Under the pieces are notes generated by a model that did no database searches, was not told the origin of the DNA, and saw only the letters and a program-made list of their open reading frames with translations. Of a stretch of 13,526 nucleotides of DNA, positions 6,504 through 13,526 are shown piece by piece. How positions within the stretch are numbered: position 1 is the stretch's first letter; every line of letters starts with the position of its first letter. The position numbers and the translations under genes were made by a program. The stretch is from Zelonia costaricensis (taxonomy: Eukaryota > Euglenozoa > Kinetoplastea > Trypanosomatida > Trypanosomatidae): assembly GCA_030849075.1 (NCBI GenBank), contig JASAOO010002915.1:1-13526 (forward strand), in the 5' to 3' direction.

Positions 6504-9125
6504 ATGACGGAGCCGGCGTTCCGCGGCACGCTGCTGCTGCTGCAGAACCGCACCCGCCGCGACCCCGAGTCGTACCGCGATGAGTTTCTCGCCCAGCTAG
6601 ATCACTTCCGCGCCGCGAGCGCCACGGTGCTCTCCCAGCGTAGCCTCAACCCGCAGTTCATTGCGGTGCTCAACTACGTTTGCCATGTCAGCCACTGCTT
6701 CCCCAAGGACGCCGGCGTGATTGTGAACATCGTCGTGGAGCTGCTGCGCGCCTCCAAGGGCAACGGGCTCCCGAGCGAACTCCGCCTTGCGCTGGTCAAG
6801 TCGCTGGTGCTGCTCCGCGCCAAGGACCTCGTCTCCACTGACCAGACCTTTCCCCTCTTCTTCGAGCTGCTGCAGGAGCGTGACAAGACGCTGCGCAAGC
6901 TCATCCTCACGCACGTGGTGAGCGACATTCGCAAGGTGAACATGCCGGGCGCGAAGAACGGGGCGCAGGTGAACAAGAAGGCGCAGAACTTTCTCTTCTC
7001 CGTCATGGCGGAGGACGACCCGGTGCAGGCGCGGTGCGCGGAGATGGTGATGATCGACCTCTACCGTCGCCGTGTCTGGAGCGACGAGCGCACGGTCGAG
7101 GTGCTGACCAAGGCGTGCTTCTCCAAGCACACCCCGATCCTCCGCACGGCACTGCGCTTCTTCCTGCTGCAAATGCCCAAGATCACGTCCGTCGACGACG
7201 AGGACGACGAGGACGCCGAGGAGCAGGACCCGGGCCGCACCATCTCCAAGCTGAAGCAGAAGATGAAGATTGTGAAGAAGACATCGAAGCGGGAGCGCGT
7301 GCTGAAGCGCAGCGTGCGCGGCGCGAAGCGCAAGTACGATCGGCAGGAGAAGGAGGAGGAGCTCTTTGCGAAGCAGCACGTCGACCCCATCCGCCTCCTG
7401 CGCGACCCGCAGCAATTTGTGGAGCGGCTGCTGGCGAAGCTGCAGAAGACGTCGGAGCGCTTTGAAATTCGCCTGCTCTACCTCAACGTGATTGCACGCA
7501 CCGTGTCGGAGCACGAGGTGCTGCACCTACCCCTGTATGGCTTCCTGGAGCGGTACATGGAGCCGTCGCAGCTGCACGCCACGCAGCTGCTCGCCCTCTC
7601 CGCGATGTGCGTGCACAAGATGGTGCCGCCCGATGTCATCGAGCCGCTGCTGCGCACCATTGCTAACCACTTCGTGTCAGACCGCTCCTCTGCAGATGCT
7701 ATCACGGTCGGCATCAACACGATCCGTGAAATCTGCAAGCGGCAGCCCCTGGCCATGAACGAGGACCTGCTCAAGGACCTCGCCGAGTACAAGAACCAGC
7801 GCGGCGACAAGGGCGTCATGATGGCGGCACGCGCGCTGATTCAGCTGTACCGTGACGTGTACCCCGAACTCCTGCCGGCGAAGCTGCGGGGCAGCAAGGC
7901 GGGGGCGGCGGACGTGACCAAGAAGCCCGTCTACGGCGCGGAGCACGTGTACACGGACATCCCCGGCCTCGAGCTGCTCTACCAGAACAGTGAAAGTGAC
8001 GACGGTGACGCCTCGTCGTCGTCCTCGCCGTCGGGCTCGTCCAGCGACGACGCGTCGTCGTCCAGCGGAGAGTGGGCCACGGACTCGGACAGCGAGGCGG
8101 ATGCGGACGAGGTGGACGGCGAGTTCGTGGACGTGCCCAACTCGAGCGACGACGAGGAGGCCGCAGAGTCGGATGAGGATGTCTGCCCGCAGCTCGTGCC
8201 GGTTCACAAGTCGGCGGCAGAGCGATCGAGTCCGGCGGATGCGGCGGAGGAGGCGCCTACGAAGCGGAGCCGGATGGAGTCGCACGAGGCTGCAGCCGAG
8301 GCGGAGACCGGCGACGACGAGGAAGGCGAAGACGAGGAGGAGGGGGACAGCGAGTTCGGCTGGGAGGAGGCGTCGGACGACGGCGAAGACGATGACGAGG
8401 AGGTGTCTGATGAGGACGAGGAGGACATCTCTGACGACGACGAGGAGGACTCTGATGAGAGCGACGAGCTTGACGATGTCGACGACGGTGAAGACGAAGA
8501 CGAGGACGAGGCGGAGCCGGCGTCCCTCGCCGCGGCGCTGGCCAAGGCGGGCGGCGAAAAGGCGGAGTGGTTCGAGGACGTCACGGACGGCGCCAGCAGC
8601 ACCGCGTCCTCTGCGCGCCGCCCCGCCTCCGTGACGAGCTCCAAGGCGTCCTCGACCTCCTCGGTGGCGGCTGTGCGCCTGCTGACCGACAGCGACTTCC
8701 AGAAGATGAGCCAGCTGCGTGCCCAGCACGGCAGCCACCTCTCCCTGCGCGGCAAGCTGAAGGAGCGCGACGCGCGGTCCAAGAAGCGGCACGACCTGAT
8801 CCACGGCATCAGCAACGACCTCGACGCCCACGACATCGAGCACTTCACCGAGAAGAAGCGGGATACAGATAAGCAGGCGAAGATCGAGCAGGCGCAGGAG
8901 CTGCGCAAGGCCTCCTCGAAGTTCGAGCTGCGCCGCAAGAATAAGAGCAAGCTCAACTCCACCCACGGCGAGCACTCGAAGCGCGGCAAGCTCTTCCAGA
9001 TGACGAAGCGCTCGCAGCGTGTCGCGACAAAGCTGAAGAGCTCCGTCGCCGACCGCGCCACTCGGGCCAAGGAGATGAAGAAGAAGGACATCAAGTTCCG
9101 CATCAAGCGCGGCTGGAAGGCGTAG
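6504..9125 (+). CDS. SDA1: SDA1 homologue, nucleolar 60S ribosome biogenesis factor
   Basis: An 873-residue protein. Yeast Sda1 and human SDAD1 act in the nucleolus and nucleoplasm on pre-60S particles, and yeast Sda1 is needed for 60S export and G1 progression. The N-terminus matches the family's conserved opening (LLLLQNRTRRDPESYRDEF at about 10-28), followed by a helical-repeat region (NUC130/3NT and HEAT-like) to about 480. A basic, Lys/Arg-rich helix at about 246-290 interrupts it. Residues 495-671 are a long Ser/Asp/Glu-rich acidic region, broken by a short stretch with Arg and Lys near 590. The C-terminal part contains LLTDSDFQKM (near 725) and a strongly basic tail with HSKRGKLFQMTKRSQRV, which resembles the family's conserved NKEKxRxKxFxM segment. 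It is longer than the yeast protein (767), chiefly through the acidic linker. Acidic and basic low-complexity regions are typical of pre-ribosome factors. Start chosen as the first ATG after the predicted acceptor. Confidence 0.93.
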   Translation: MTEPAFRGTLLLLQNRTRRDPESYRDEFLAQLDHFRAASATVLSQRSLNPQFIAVLNYVCHVSHCFPKDAGVIVNIVVELLRASKGNGLPSELRLALVKSLVLLRAKDLVSTDQTFPLFFELLQERDKTLRKLILTHVVSDIRKVNMPGAKNGAQVNKKAQNFLFSVMAEDDPVQARCAEMVMIDLYRRRVWSDERTVEVLTKACFSKHTPILRTALRFFLLQMPKITSVDDEDDEDAEEQDPGRTISKLKQKMKIVKKTSKRERVLKRSVRGAKRKYDRQEKEEELFAKQHVDPIRLLRDPQQFVERLLAKLQKTSERFEIRLLYLNVIARTVSEHEVLHLPLYGFLERYMEPSQLHATQLLALSAMCVHKMVPPDVIEPLLRTIANHFVSDRSSADAITVGINTIREICKRQPLAMNEDLLKDLAEYKNQRGDKGVMMAARALIQLYRDVYPELLPAKLRGSKAGAADVTKKPVYGAEHVYTDIPGLELLYQNSESDDGDASSSSSPSGSSSDDASSSSGEWATDSDSEADADEVDGEFVDVPNSSDDEEAAESDEDVCPQLVPVHKSAAERSSPADAAEEAPTKRSRMESHEAAAEAETGDDEEGEDEEEGDSEFGWEEASDDGEDDDEEVSDEDEEDISDDDEEDSDESDELDDVDDGEDEDEDEAEPASLAAALAKAGGEKAEWFEDVTDGASSTASSARRPASVTSSKASSTSSVAAVRLLTDSDFQKMSQLRAQHGSHLSLRGKLKERDARSKKRHDLIHGISNDLDAHDIEHFTEKKRDTDKQAKIEQAQELRKASSKFELRRKNKSKLNSTHGEHSKRGKLFQMTKRSQRVATKLKSSVADRATRAKEMKKKDIKFRIKRGWKA

Positions 9126-9652
9126 CCGTTGCGCGTTTCGGCCAATGTGGATGGGTGCGCTCGTTACAAGGTGCCCTTTTTGTGGTGGTGGGGTGTCATG
9201 TCGAGCAGCGCGCGATACGCGGGTGTTTGTGTTTGATTTTGATGCGTTTAACCATAATGGCGCACCGTTGGCGTCCCTCCCACCGCCCTCCCCCCTCACG
9301 CCTCTCCGCTTTGTGGGTCTCGGAGGCCCGTTCTGGACCTGTGTCGATCTCTGTTGCGTCTGAGGTGGTATCGCCTTGATGCGCGTGCAAGTGATGGCGA
9401 ACGGGCCGGCCTCACACATACACACGCACACAGAGACCGACACAGTCAGGCAGCGTGTGAGAGGGGGCTGTAGAGGGAGGGAGAAAGCGGCAATGCACAG
9501 CGTGGCGCACGACTTCGCTAACAGAGGAACAAGAGCTACTGACAAGTGCTGCTCGCGGTTCACGCGCTGTCGTGGGGGAGCTGCGTGGCGGCTAAACCGG
9601 CACCTTTTCTGTGCACGGCAAGACGAACAACGAGAACGCAGAGGAACGGCAA

Positions 9653-9675
9653 CCCCCTCCCCCCCCCCCCAACCC
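9653..9675 (+). repeat. poly-C tract
   Basis: Runs of 5, 12 and 3 C separated by T and AA. The minus strand could form a quadruplex if the 12-G run is split between two strands. Such runs are prone to sequencing and assembly length errors. Confidence 0.75.
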
Positions 9676-9819
9676 GGTGCCTTCCCTGCCCCCTTCCACC
9701 CAACGCCGGCGGGCCACCTCCCGTGGGCTGCGGCGATGAACGTCGCGGGGTTCGCCGTCTCGACGCAGTTGTGCTGCGCTGTCCTTCGCGTCTCTCTCTG
9801 ATAAGTTTACGTGTCATCT

Positions 9820-9855
9820 GTCCCTTCTCTTCCCTCCTCCGCCCCCTCTTCGTAG
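9820..9855 (+). promoter_or_regulatory. predicted trans-splice acceptor for the 128-residue protein gene
   Basis: A dense C/T tract ends in CCCTCTTCGTAG, with the AG at 9854-9855. The first ATG after it is 9938, an 82-nt 5'UTR. Confidence 0.65.
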
Positions 9856-9937
9856 CCCCACCCCCGTGAGCATCCATCGTACTGTGGGCTGCGGCGCACC
9901 CCACGCAACAGAGGCGGACGATACGCGACTCACCGTC

Positions 9938-10324
9938 ATGTCGACGCAGGCGATTTTTGAGCTTACCACGAGCGTGGTGAACCCAAAGCACGTCGGACTG
10001 CTGCCGTTTCACGCCTCCGTGGAGGCGCGACTAGACACAAGTCCGCCGGCGGTGCTCGCCTCGATGTACGAGTACACGATGTGCACCAAGCGTGCCTTGA
10101 ACACCCGCATCATCGGCTTTGCCGAGCCCACGCTGCAGCAGTGCATTGACGCCTTCTCGCGCGACATCAAGGCGAGCTCCTTCATCGGCGATGAGGCGGC
10201 GAGGTCGGCGGCGCTGCGGCAGCGTCGCGGCACTGTCGACCCGTCTACGCTCCCGTGGGCTCCGCGACCGGAGTACTTGATGTGGCTGAAGGCGCAGGGT
10301 CGCCTGGATGAAGGGACCCCGTGA
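9938..10324 (+). CDS. conserved-looking small protein, function unknown
   Basis: I do not recognise this 128-residue protein. Codon use has the same G/C third-position bias as the clear genes, it starts at the first ATG after a well-formed splice acceptor, and the frame ends cleanly at TGA. No membrane segment, signal peptide or coiled coil is evident. The N-terminal two thirds are mixed hydrophobic and polar and look folded, with Cys at 49 and 69 and a segment NTRIIGFAEPTLQQCIDAF at 55-73 likely to be helical. An Ala/Arg-rich helix follows (86-97). The C-terminal end LPWAPRPEYLMWLKAQGRL (105-123) is Trp/Pro/aromatic-rich and could be a docking segment. The frame extends upstream only through a GTG at 9866, which is not a plausible start here. 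Probably a trypanosomatid-specific protein, but that is inference. Confidence 0.75.
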   Translation: MSTQAIFELTTSVVNPKHVGLLPFHASVEARLDTSPPAVLASMYEYTMCTKRALNTRIIGFAEPTLQQCIDAFSRDIKASSFIGDEAARSAALRQRRGTVDPSTLPWAPRPEYLMWLKAQGRLDEGTP

Positions 10325-10648
10325 TGATTTCAGTGTGTGTGTGTATCTGGGTGTGGCTGTTAGGCGTGTGCGCGCATAGCCTTGAAAGGTAGGTGTGCAC
10401 TGCGCTTGCGGATGTCGCTGACTCGCTCGGGTGCGCTGAGCTGTTCGCCAGCTTTCCATGAGGTCGTCACAGTACTGAGTGGTGAAGCCAACAACCACCT
10501 ACACATCCAGCGGCCCCTCTTCTCTTCCTCGAGATCTGTGCCGAAGCTGAGCTTGCAAGATGCTGCTGCTTCAAGCACCTGACTTGTGGACTCCTCACCC
10601 CCCCTCCCCATCCCCACCATCACCCCGTGTCTACCGTGCATCCCCTTA

Positions 10649-10649
10649 N
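10649..10649 (+). other. ambiguous base (N)
   Basis: The single N in the window, in non-coding sequence. It marks an unresolved base or a consensus conflict, for example heterozygosity or mixed reads. Confidence 0.99.
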
Positions 10650-10660
10650 CGCTGCCGTGC

Positions 10661-10771
10661 GTGCTCCCCCCTCTGTCTCGCTCTCTCCGTCACTCCCCAC
10701 CTCCGACTCGCTCCGCCATCGCACTTCTGCCTCGCTCTCTATTCGCTGGTGCGGTGCAACATCCGCCGAAG
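10661..10771 (+). promoter_or_regulatory. possible trans-splice acceptor region for the IQ-motif gene
   Basis: A C/T-rich tract is followed by the first AG at 10770-10771, with others at 10786-10787 and 10842-10843. Use of any of these leaves an out-of-frame ATG at 10878 ahead of the CDS start. A second tract (10844-10876) has its first AG inside the CDS at 10891-10892. The true acceptor is uncertain. Confidence 0.4.
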
Positions 10772-10801
10772 TCACGACGTCCCGTAGCACCTCCTCCCCC
10801 T

Positions 10802-10804
<3 letters not shown>

Positions 10805-10835
<31 letters not shown>
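10805..10835 (+). repeat. (CA)15 microsatellite
   Basis: A perfect 31-base CA repeat, the longest in the window, just upstream of the IQ-motif gene and possibly within its 5'UTR. Confidence 0.95.
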
Positions 10836-10837
<2 letters not shown>

Positions 10838-10877
10838 CGGCAGCCCCCTGCCCCCCCCCTTTCTCGTTTCTCCTTCG

Positions 10878-10907
10878 ATGTGCCATGGCAAGCTTTGCGC
10901 CGACTAG
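10878..10907 (+). other. short upstream ORF overlapping the IQ-gene start codon
   Basis: An ATG seven bases before the CDS ATG opens a nine-codon frame (MCHGKLCAD, stop TAG at 10905-10907) in a different frame, so it overlaps the first codons of the main CDS. If included in the mRNA it would compete for scanning ribosomes. Confidence 0.45.
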
Positions 10908-13107
10908 GCACGAGATGAACGTGTCCTTCTCCCAGTCCGCCGCCCAAAGCGGGGACGCGGCGGGGCAGCTGTGGACGCCCACCTCACGCGCGACGCTCTC
11001 CAACTCCATCTCCGCCTTCGACACGCGCAGCCGCAGTGGCGCCAAGGGCCGCCCGCAGCAAGCGGTGCGAGCTGACAGCATCCGGCGCAGCGAGGGCCGC
11101 CGCGTGAGTCAGGATACACGCCGCTACATGCAGGCCGCCGCGGCCAGCAGCCAGGCCACGGTGCAGCAGCTGCTGAGTCGCCTGCAGGCGTACAAGACGT
11201 TTGAGCCCTTCCTCTCCGCGCCGGCGCCGTACCGGGAGAGCTCAGTCGCCGGCGGCCGGGGCCCGAGCCCAAGCAGCGTGAGCCTCTCGCGCAGCCGCAC
11301 CTCGGCAGGGGCCGTGAGCGCGGCGCAGTTGTGGCAGATGGTGGACGGCCTGCTCGACACGTCCGTCGCGCACCTGCAGCAGCACAACGCTGAAGGGCAC
11401 TTCATCACGACGCTGCAGTCCACGCTGGGCATCAACGCCACGGCCTCCTCCGTGGCAAAGATCCACACCATTATTGAAAGTCGCAAGCCGACGGCGCTGG
11501 GCCCCAACAGCGGCACCAGCGAAGGCGCAAGCGAGGAGCGCACGCCACCCGGCGGACCACGGCGGCCACCGTCTTTTCTCCAGCGCAAGCCCGGCGCTGG
11601 TAGGGCTGCCTCGCTCGTCTCCTCCCTCTCCCCATCGAGCGCCTTCATGGACCGGTGGGCCGCCGACCACCCTTCGGCGACAGCCGCGGAGGTGGAGGAG
11701 CAGCGGCTGGCGTGGGCTGCACTCGAACAGCGACGCCAGCAGACGAGCCGTACCTTTTACCTGCGCGCCATGCAGGAGCAGCTGGACGCGCTGCAGGCGG
11801 AGGAGGTCGAGTCGCTGCGGGCGCCGCGCATGCGCCGGGAGTCGACGCGAGGCGGCCACCACCGCACCGACCTGCAGTCCCCCGGCAGCGCAGATGACGT
11901 CTTCGACCACCCGCGCCGCGGCAGTGTGCGCCACGGCTCTGTCAGCCCCCCCTCACGCGAGGAGGAGGAGAGCGCGGCGGGAGCCGAAGCAGAGAAGCAG
12001 CGGCTCTTGTGGCAGACCTTCCGGCAGACCCCCGCCGGCAGCGTCAGCCCCTCCGTCGCGCCGCACGCCACGACGGCGGCCGCCGCGCCCGACGCCCCGC
12101 GCATCGTCAGCGCGTACATGGCCAGCGACGACTTGCACGACTGGCTGCACAGCTCGTGGGCGCACCGCACGCACCGCCACGAGAGCGCCGCGCTGCGCAT
12201 CCAGTGCGCGTACCGGGTGTACCGCTCGCGGTGCGAGGTGCGCGAGATGCGGTACGCGCGGCGGCAGGCGTTCCTCGCCAGCCTCAGCGCGGAGACGGAG
12301 GCGCGCCGGGCGTGGGATGTGGCGCTGCAGGTGCAGTCCGACGCGACCGCCACCGTGACGAGCACCGACGGCACCCTGCGTGCGCTCCAGTTCTTCATCA
12401 ACAAGGTGAACGCCGTCGTTGCCAAGCGGCGGGCCCGCAAGGCGGCCGAGCAGCGGCAGGAGGCGGAGATACGGCGATACGCGGCCCGCCGCATCCAGGC
12501 CATGTACCGCGGCCACCGCGCCCGTGTGTGGATGGAGGAGCTGCGCCACCCCGAGATCGCCGCGCTGCGCGAGCAGATCTTCATCAACGCGTGCGCGACG
12601 GTGCTGCAGGCGTGGTGCCGCGGTCGCCTGGCCCGGCTCCACTTCTTGCGCGTGCGGCGCGCGGCCACCCTCCTGCAGAGCGTCTTCCGCTGCCGCGCCG
12701 CCCGCCGTCTACTAGCGCAGCGGCGCTACGAGCGCGACGTGGCCGACGCGGAGCAGCTGCAGCGCTTTGCGGTGCACCGCATCGAGCGTTGGTACGCCGC
12801 GTGTCTTGCCGTGCGCAACGCGCTGGGTGGGGCGCACATGGCGGAGCTGCTGATGCTGCAGCGGGTGTGCCGCGGCTTTCAAGCTCGGCAGCACGCCATG
12901 GAGGAGGCTCGACTGTCCCGCGTACGGGCCGCGGCGCAGGTGATCGAAGACCGCCGCCGGCGCCTGCTGGACGTGCGGGCCGCGATCGTCACCCGGTCCA
13001 AGCTGGGCGAGGGTCGAGCGGCACACCGGGAGGCCACCGTGCGCGACGACGCCGCTGTCACGATCCAGCGCGCCTGGCGACGCCGCCGGGTCCCCTTCGT
13101 CTTCTAG
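10885..13107 (+). CDS. IQ-motif protein, probable calmodulin/centrin binder
   Basis: A 740-residue protein. Residues 1-260 are Ser/Arg/Ala-rich and mostly low complexity, with likely helical parts near 75-110 (RRYMQAAAASSQATVQQLL) and 145-200. Two related short helices, AEVEEQRLAWAALEQ (268-282) and AEAEKQRLLWQTFRQ (367-381), suggest an internal duplication; the first continues into a probable coiled coil to about 315. The C-terminal third carries about seven IQ-like motifs with their hydrophobic-Q (or E) pairs at about 439, 537, 574, 597, 633, 658 and 727, including RIQAMYRGHRARV and LQSVFRCRAARRL. The 633 copy (RIERWY) has E in place of Q and is weaker. IQ motifs bind calmodulin, centrin or related EF-hand proteins, and trypanosomatid IQ proteins are often cytoskeletal or flagellar; that placement is inference. 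No motor, kinase or membrane domain is seen. The start is not settled: 10885 is the first in-frame ATG, but 10915 (residue 11) would be used if splicing occurs at an AG between 10891 and 10914. Confidence 0.87.
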   Translation: MASFAPTRHEMNVSFSQSAAQSGDAAGQLWTPTSRATLSNSISAFDTRSRSGAKGRPQQAVRADSIRRSEGRRVSQDTRRYMQAAAASSQATVQQLLSRLQAYKTFEPFLSAPAPYRESSVAGGRGPSPSSVSLSRSRTSAGAVSAAQLWQMVDGLLDTSVAHLQQHNAEGHFITTLQSTLGINATASSVAKIHTIIESRKPTALGPNSGTSEGASEERTPPGGPRRPPSFLQRKPGAGRAASLVSSLSPSSAFMDRWAADHPSATAAEVEEQRLAWAALEQRRQQTSRTFYLRAMQEQLDALQAEEVESLRAPRMRRESTRGGHHRTDLQSPGSADDVFDHPRRGSVRHGSVSPPSREEEESAAGAEAEKQRLLWQTFRQTPAGSVSPSVAPHATTAAAAPDAPRIVSAYMASDDLHDWLHSSWAHRTHRHESAALRIQCAYRVYRSRCEVREMRYARRQAFLASLSAETEARRAWDVALQVQSDATATVTSTDGTLRALQFFINKVNAVVAKRRARKAAEQRQEAEIRRYAARRIQAMYRGHRARVWMEELRHPEIAALREQIFINACATVLQAWCRGRLARLHFLRVRRAATLLQSVFRCRAARRLLAQRRYERDVADAEQLQRFAVHRIERWYAACLAVRNALGGAHMAELLMLQRVCRGFQARQHAMEEARLSRVRAAAQVIEDRRRRLLDVRAAIVTRSKLGEGRAAHREATVRDDAAVTIQRAWRRRRVPFVF

Positions 13108-13526
13108 TGCTGCGGCACAGCGGTCCGGACCGCCACGCGAAACGCGACACGCCCTCCCCTCTTCCTCCGCTTGCATGAATGTAAAGTACAATGCGTCGAC
13201 TTGTGTTGCTAGGTGTGCGATTGTGGGTGTGTGCATAAGGAGGCGGCAGCCGTGCGCATCGAGAGAGAGAGTGAGAGACGGGGAGCTGCGGACTGACGGA
13301 CGGTGTATGGCGGAGGTGCGGCCTGAGGCGCCAGTCGCTGCTCTCGCCTCCCTCCCTTGCGTTCCTTAGCGCCCCTCTCTCGCCCCCTCCGCCCTCGCTG
13401 CGCCGCGTCTCTGCCACCTCCACCTCCCCTCCCCTCCCCCCACCGTGCCACCGCGCAGCACATCAGTTTCACCGCACTCGTTGTGATGTCTGTCTTCTTC
13501 TTTTCCCACCCGTTGACACTTCCCCC
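13108..13526. other. non-coding 3' region leading to the next gene
   Basis: About 0.42 kb with no gene. It starts as the 3'UTR of the IQ-motif gene, contains a GAGAGA run near 13261-13275, and becomes strongly C/T-rich from about 13366. Confidence 0.65.
13366..13458 (+). promoter_or_regulatory. possible trans-splice acceptor region for the next gene
   Basis: A long pyrimidine tract, including runs of 4, 4 and 6 C near 13425-13441, is followed by AG at 13457-13458. The next ATG is at 13486, but it is followed by another T/C tract, so the acceptor and start of the next gene may lie further on, beyond the window. Confidence 0.4.

Larger units (their letters stand above)
9126..9937. other. intergenic region between SDA1 and the small unrecognised gene
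   Basis: About 0.8 kb. It includes CA-rich sequence near 9415-9433, a C-run cluster (5, 12 and 3 C at 9653-9675) and the pyrimidine tract before the next gene. Open frames here have mixed codon use and are probably chance. Confidence 0.65.
10325..10884. other. intergenic region before the IQ-motif gene
   Basis: About 0.56 kb. A GT repeat sits just after the upstream stop (10333-10345), a C/T-rich tract at about 10661-10745, a long CA repeat at 10805-10835 and a further C/T tract at 10844-10876. One base (10649) is undetermined (N). No coding pattern was seen. Confidence 0.7.

Noticed and set aside
7677..9563. 628-residue open frame on the minus strand
   Set aside because: Shadow of SDA1: the acidic codons read backwards give runs of Leu, Val and Arg. 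No recognisable domain and no separate promoter or acceptor pattern.
9376..9801. 141-residue open frame between SDA1 and the small gene
   Set aside because: Includes a CA repeat read as His-Thr, and a poly-C tract read as Pro; codon use does not match the real genes.
11757..12668. 303-residue open frame on the minus strand
   Set aside because: Opposite the IQ-motif gene, low-complexity and without a domain.
12009..13178. 389-residue open frame on the + strand in another frame
   Set aside because: Overlaps the IQ-motif gene; its Arg/Ala/Gly/Pro-rich protein is typical of an off-frame reading of G/C-rich sequence.

Overview
The window looks like a protein-coding stretch of a trypanosomatid nuclear chromosome, most likely Leishmania or a close relative in the Leishmaniinae. 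Every convincing gene is intronless and on the + strand. Codons strongly favour G or C in third position. Gene gaps of 0.5-1.5 kb are packed with pyrimidine tracts, CA/GT repeats and homopolymer runs. Each start codon follows a pyrimidine tract and an AG acceptor, the signature of spliced-leader trans-splicing of a polycistronic transcript. Two gene products (an aldonolactone oxidase/dehydrogenase with a flavin-site Lys, and SDA1) fit this lineage.

Layout: (1) 1-104 is the last 33 codons of a cytochrome b5-domain gene cut by the window edge. (2) 105-1605 is non-coding. (3) 1606-2253 is a second, complete, membrane-anchored cytochrome b5-domain gene. It shares with the first a perfectly identical 90-bp block that runs across the stop codon into the 3'UTR. 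(4) 2254-3735 is non-coding and repeat-rich. (5) 3736-5292 encodes an aldonolactone oxidase/dehydrogenase, the last step of vitamin C-type (ascorbate/erythroascorbate) synthesis. (6) 5293-6503 is mostly non-coding but holds one weak candidate small gene (5662-5895). (7) 6504-9125 encodes the 60S ribosome biogenesis factor SDA1. (8) 9126-9937 is non-coding. (9) 9938-10324 is a small unrecognised protein. (10) 10325-10884 is non-coding, with a long CA repeat and one ambiguous base. (11) 10885-13107 encodes a 740-residue protein with about seven C-terminal IQ motifs, probably a calmodulin or centrin binder. (12) 13108-13526 is non-coding and ends in what looks like the splice-acceptor region of the next gene.

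Trypanosomatid gene neighbours are co-transcribed but usually not functionally related, so the order is weak evidence of shared roles. The one neighbourhood worth a second look is two haem-binding cytochrome b5 proteins directly upstream of a flavin-dependent lactone dehydrogenase, since both handle electrons. No mobile element, CRISPR array, tRNA or rRNA was seen. The most unusual features are the abrupt 90-bp identity between the b5 copies, the uORF/start ambiguity of the IQ-motif gene, the Lys in place of the flavin-linking His in the lactone oxidase, and the possible small gene at 5662.
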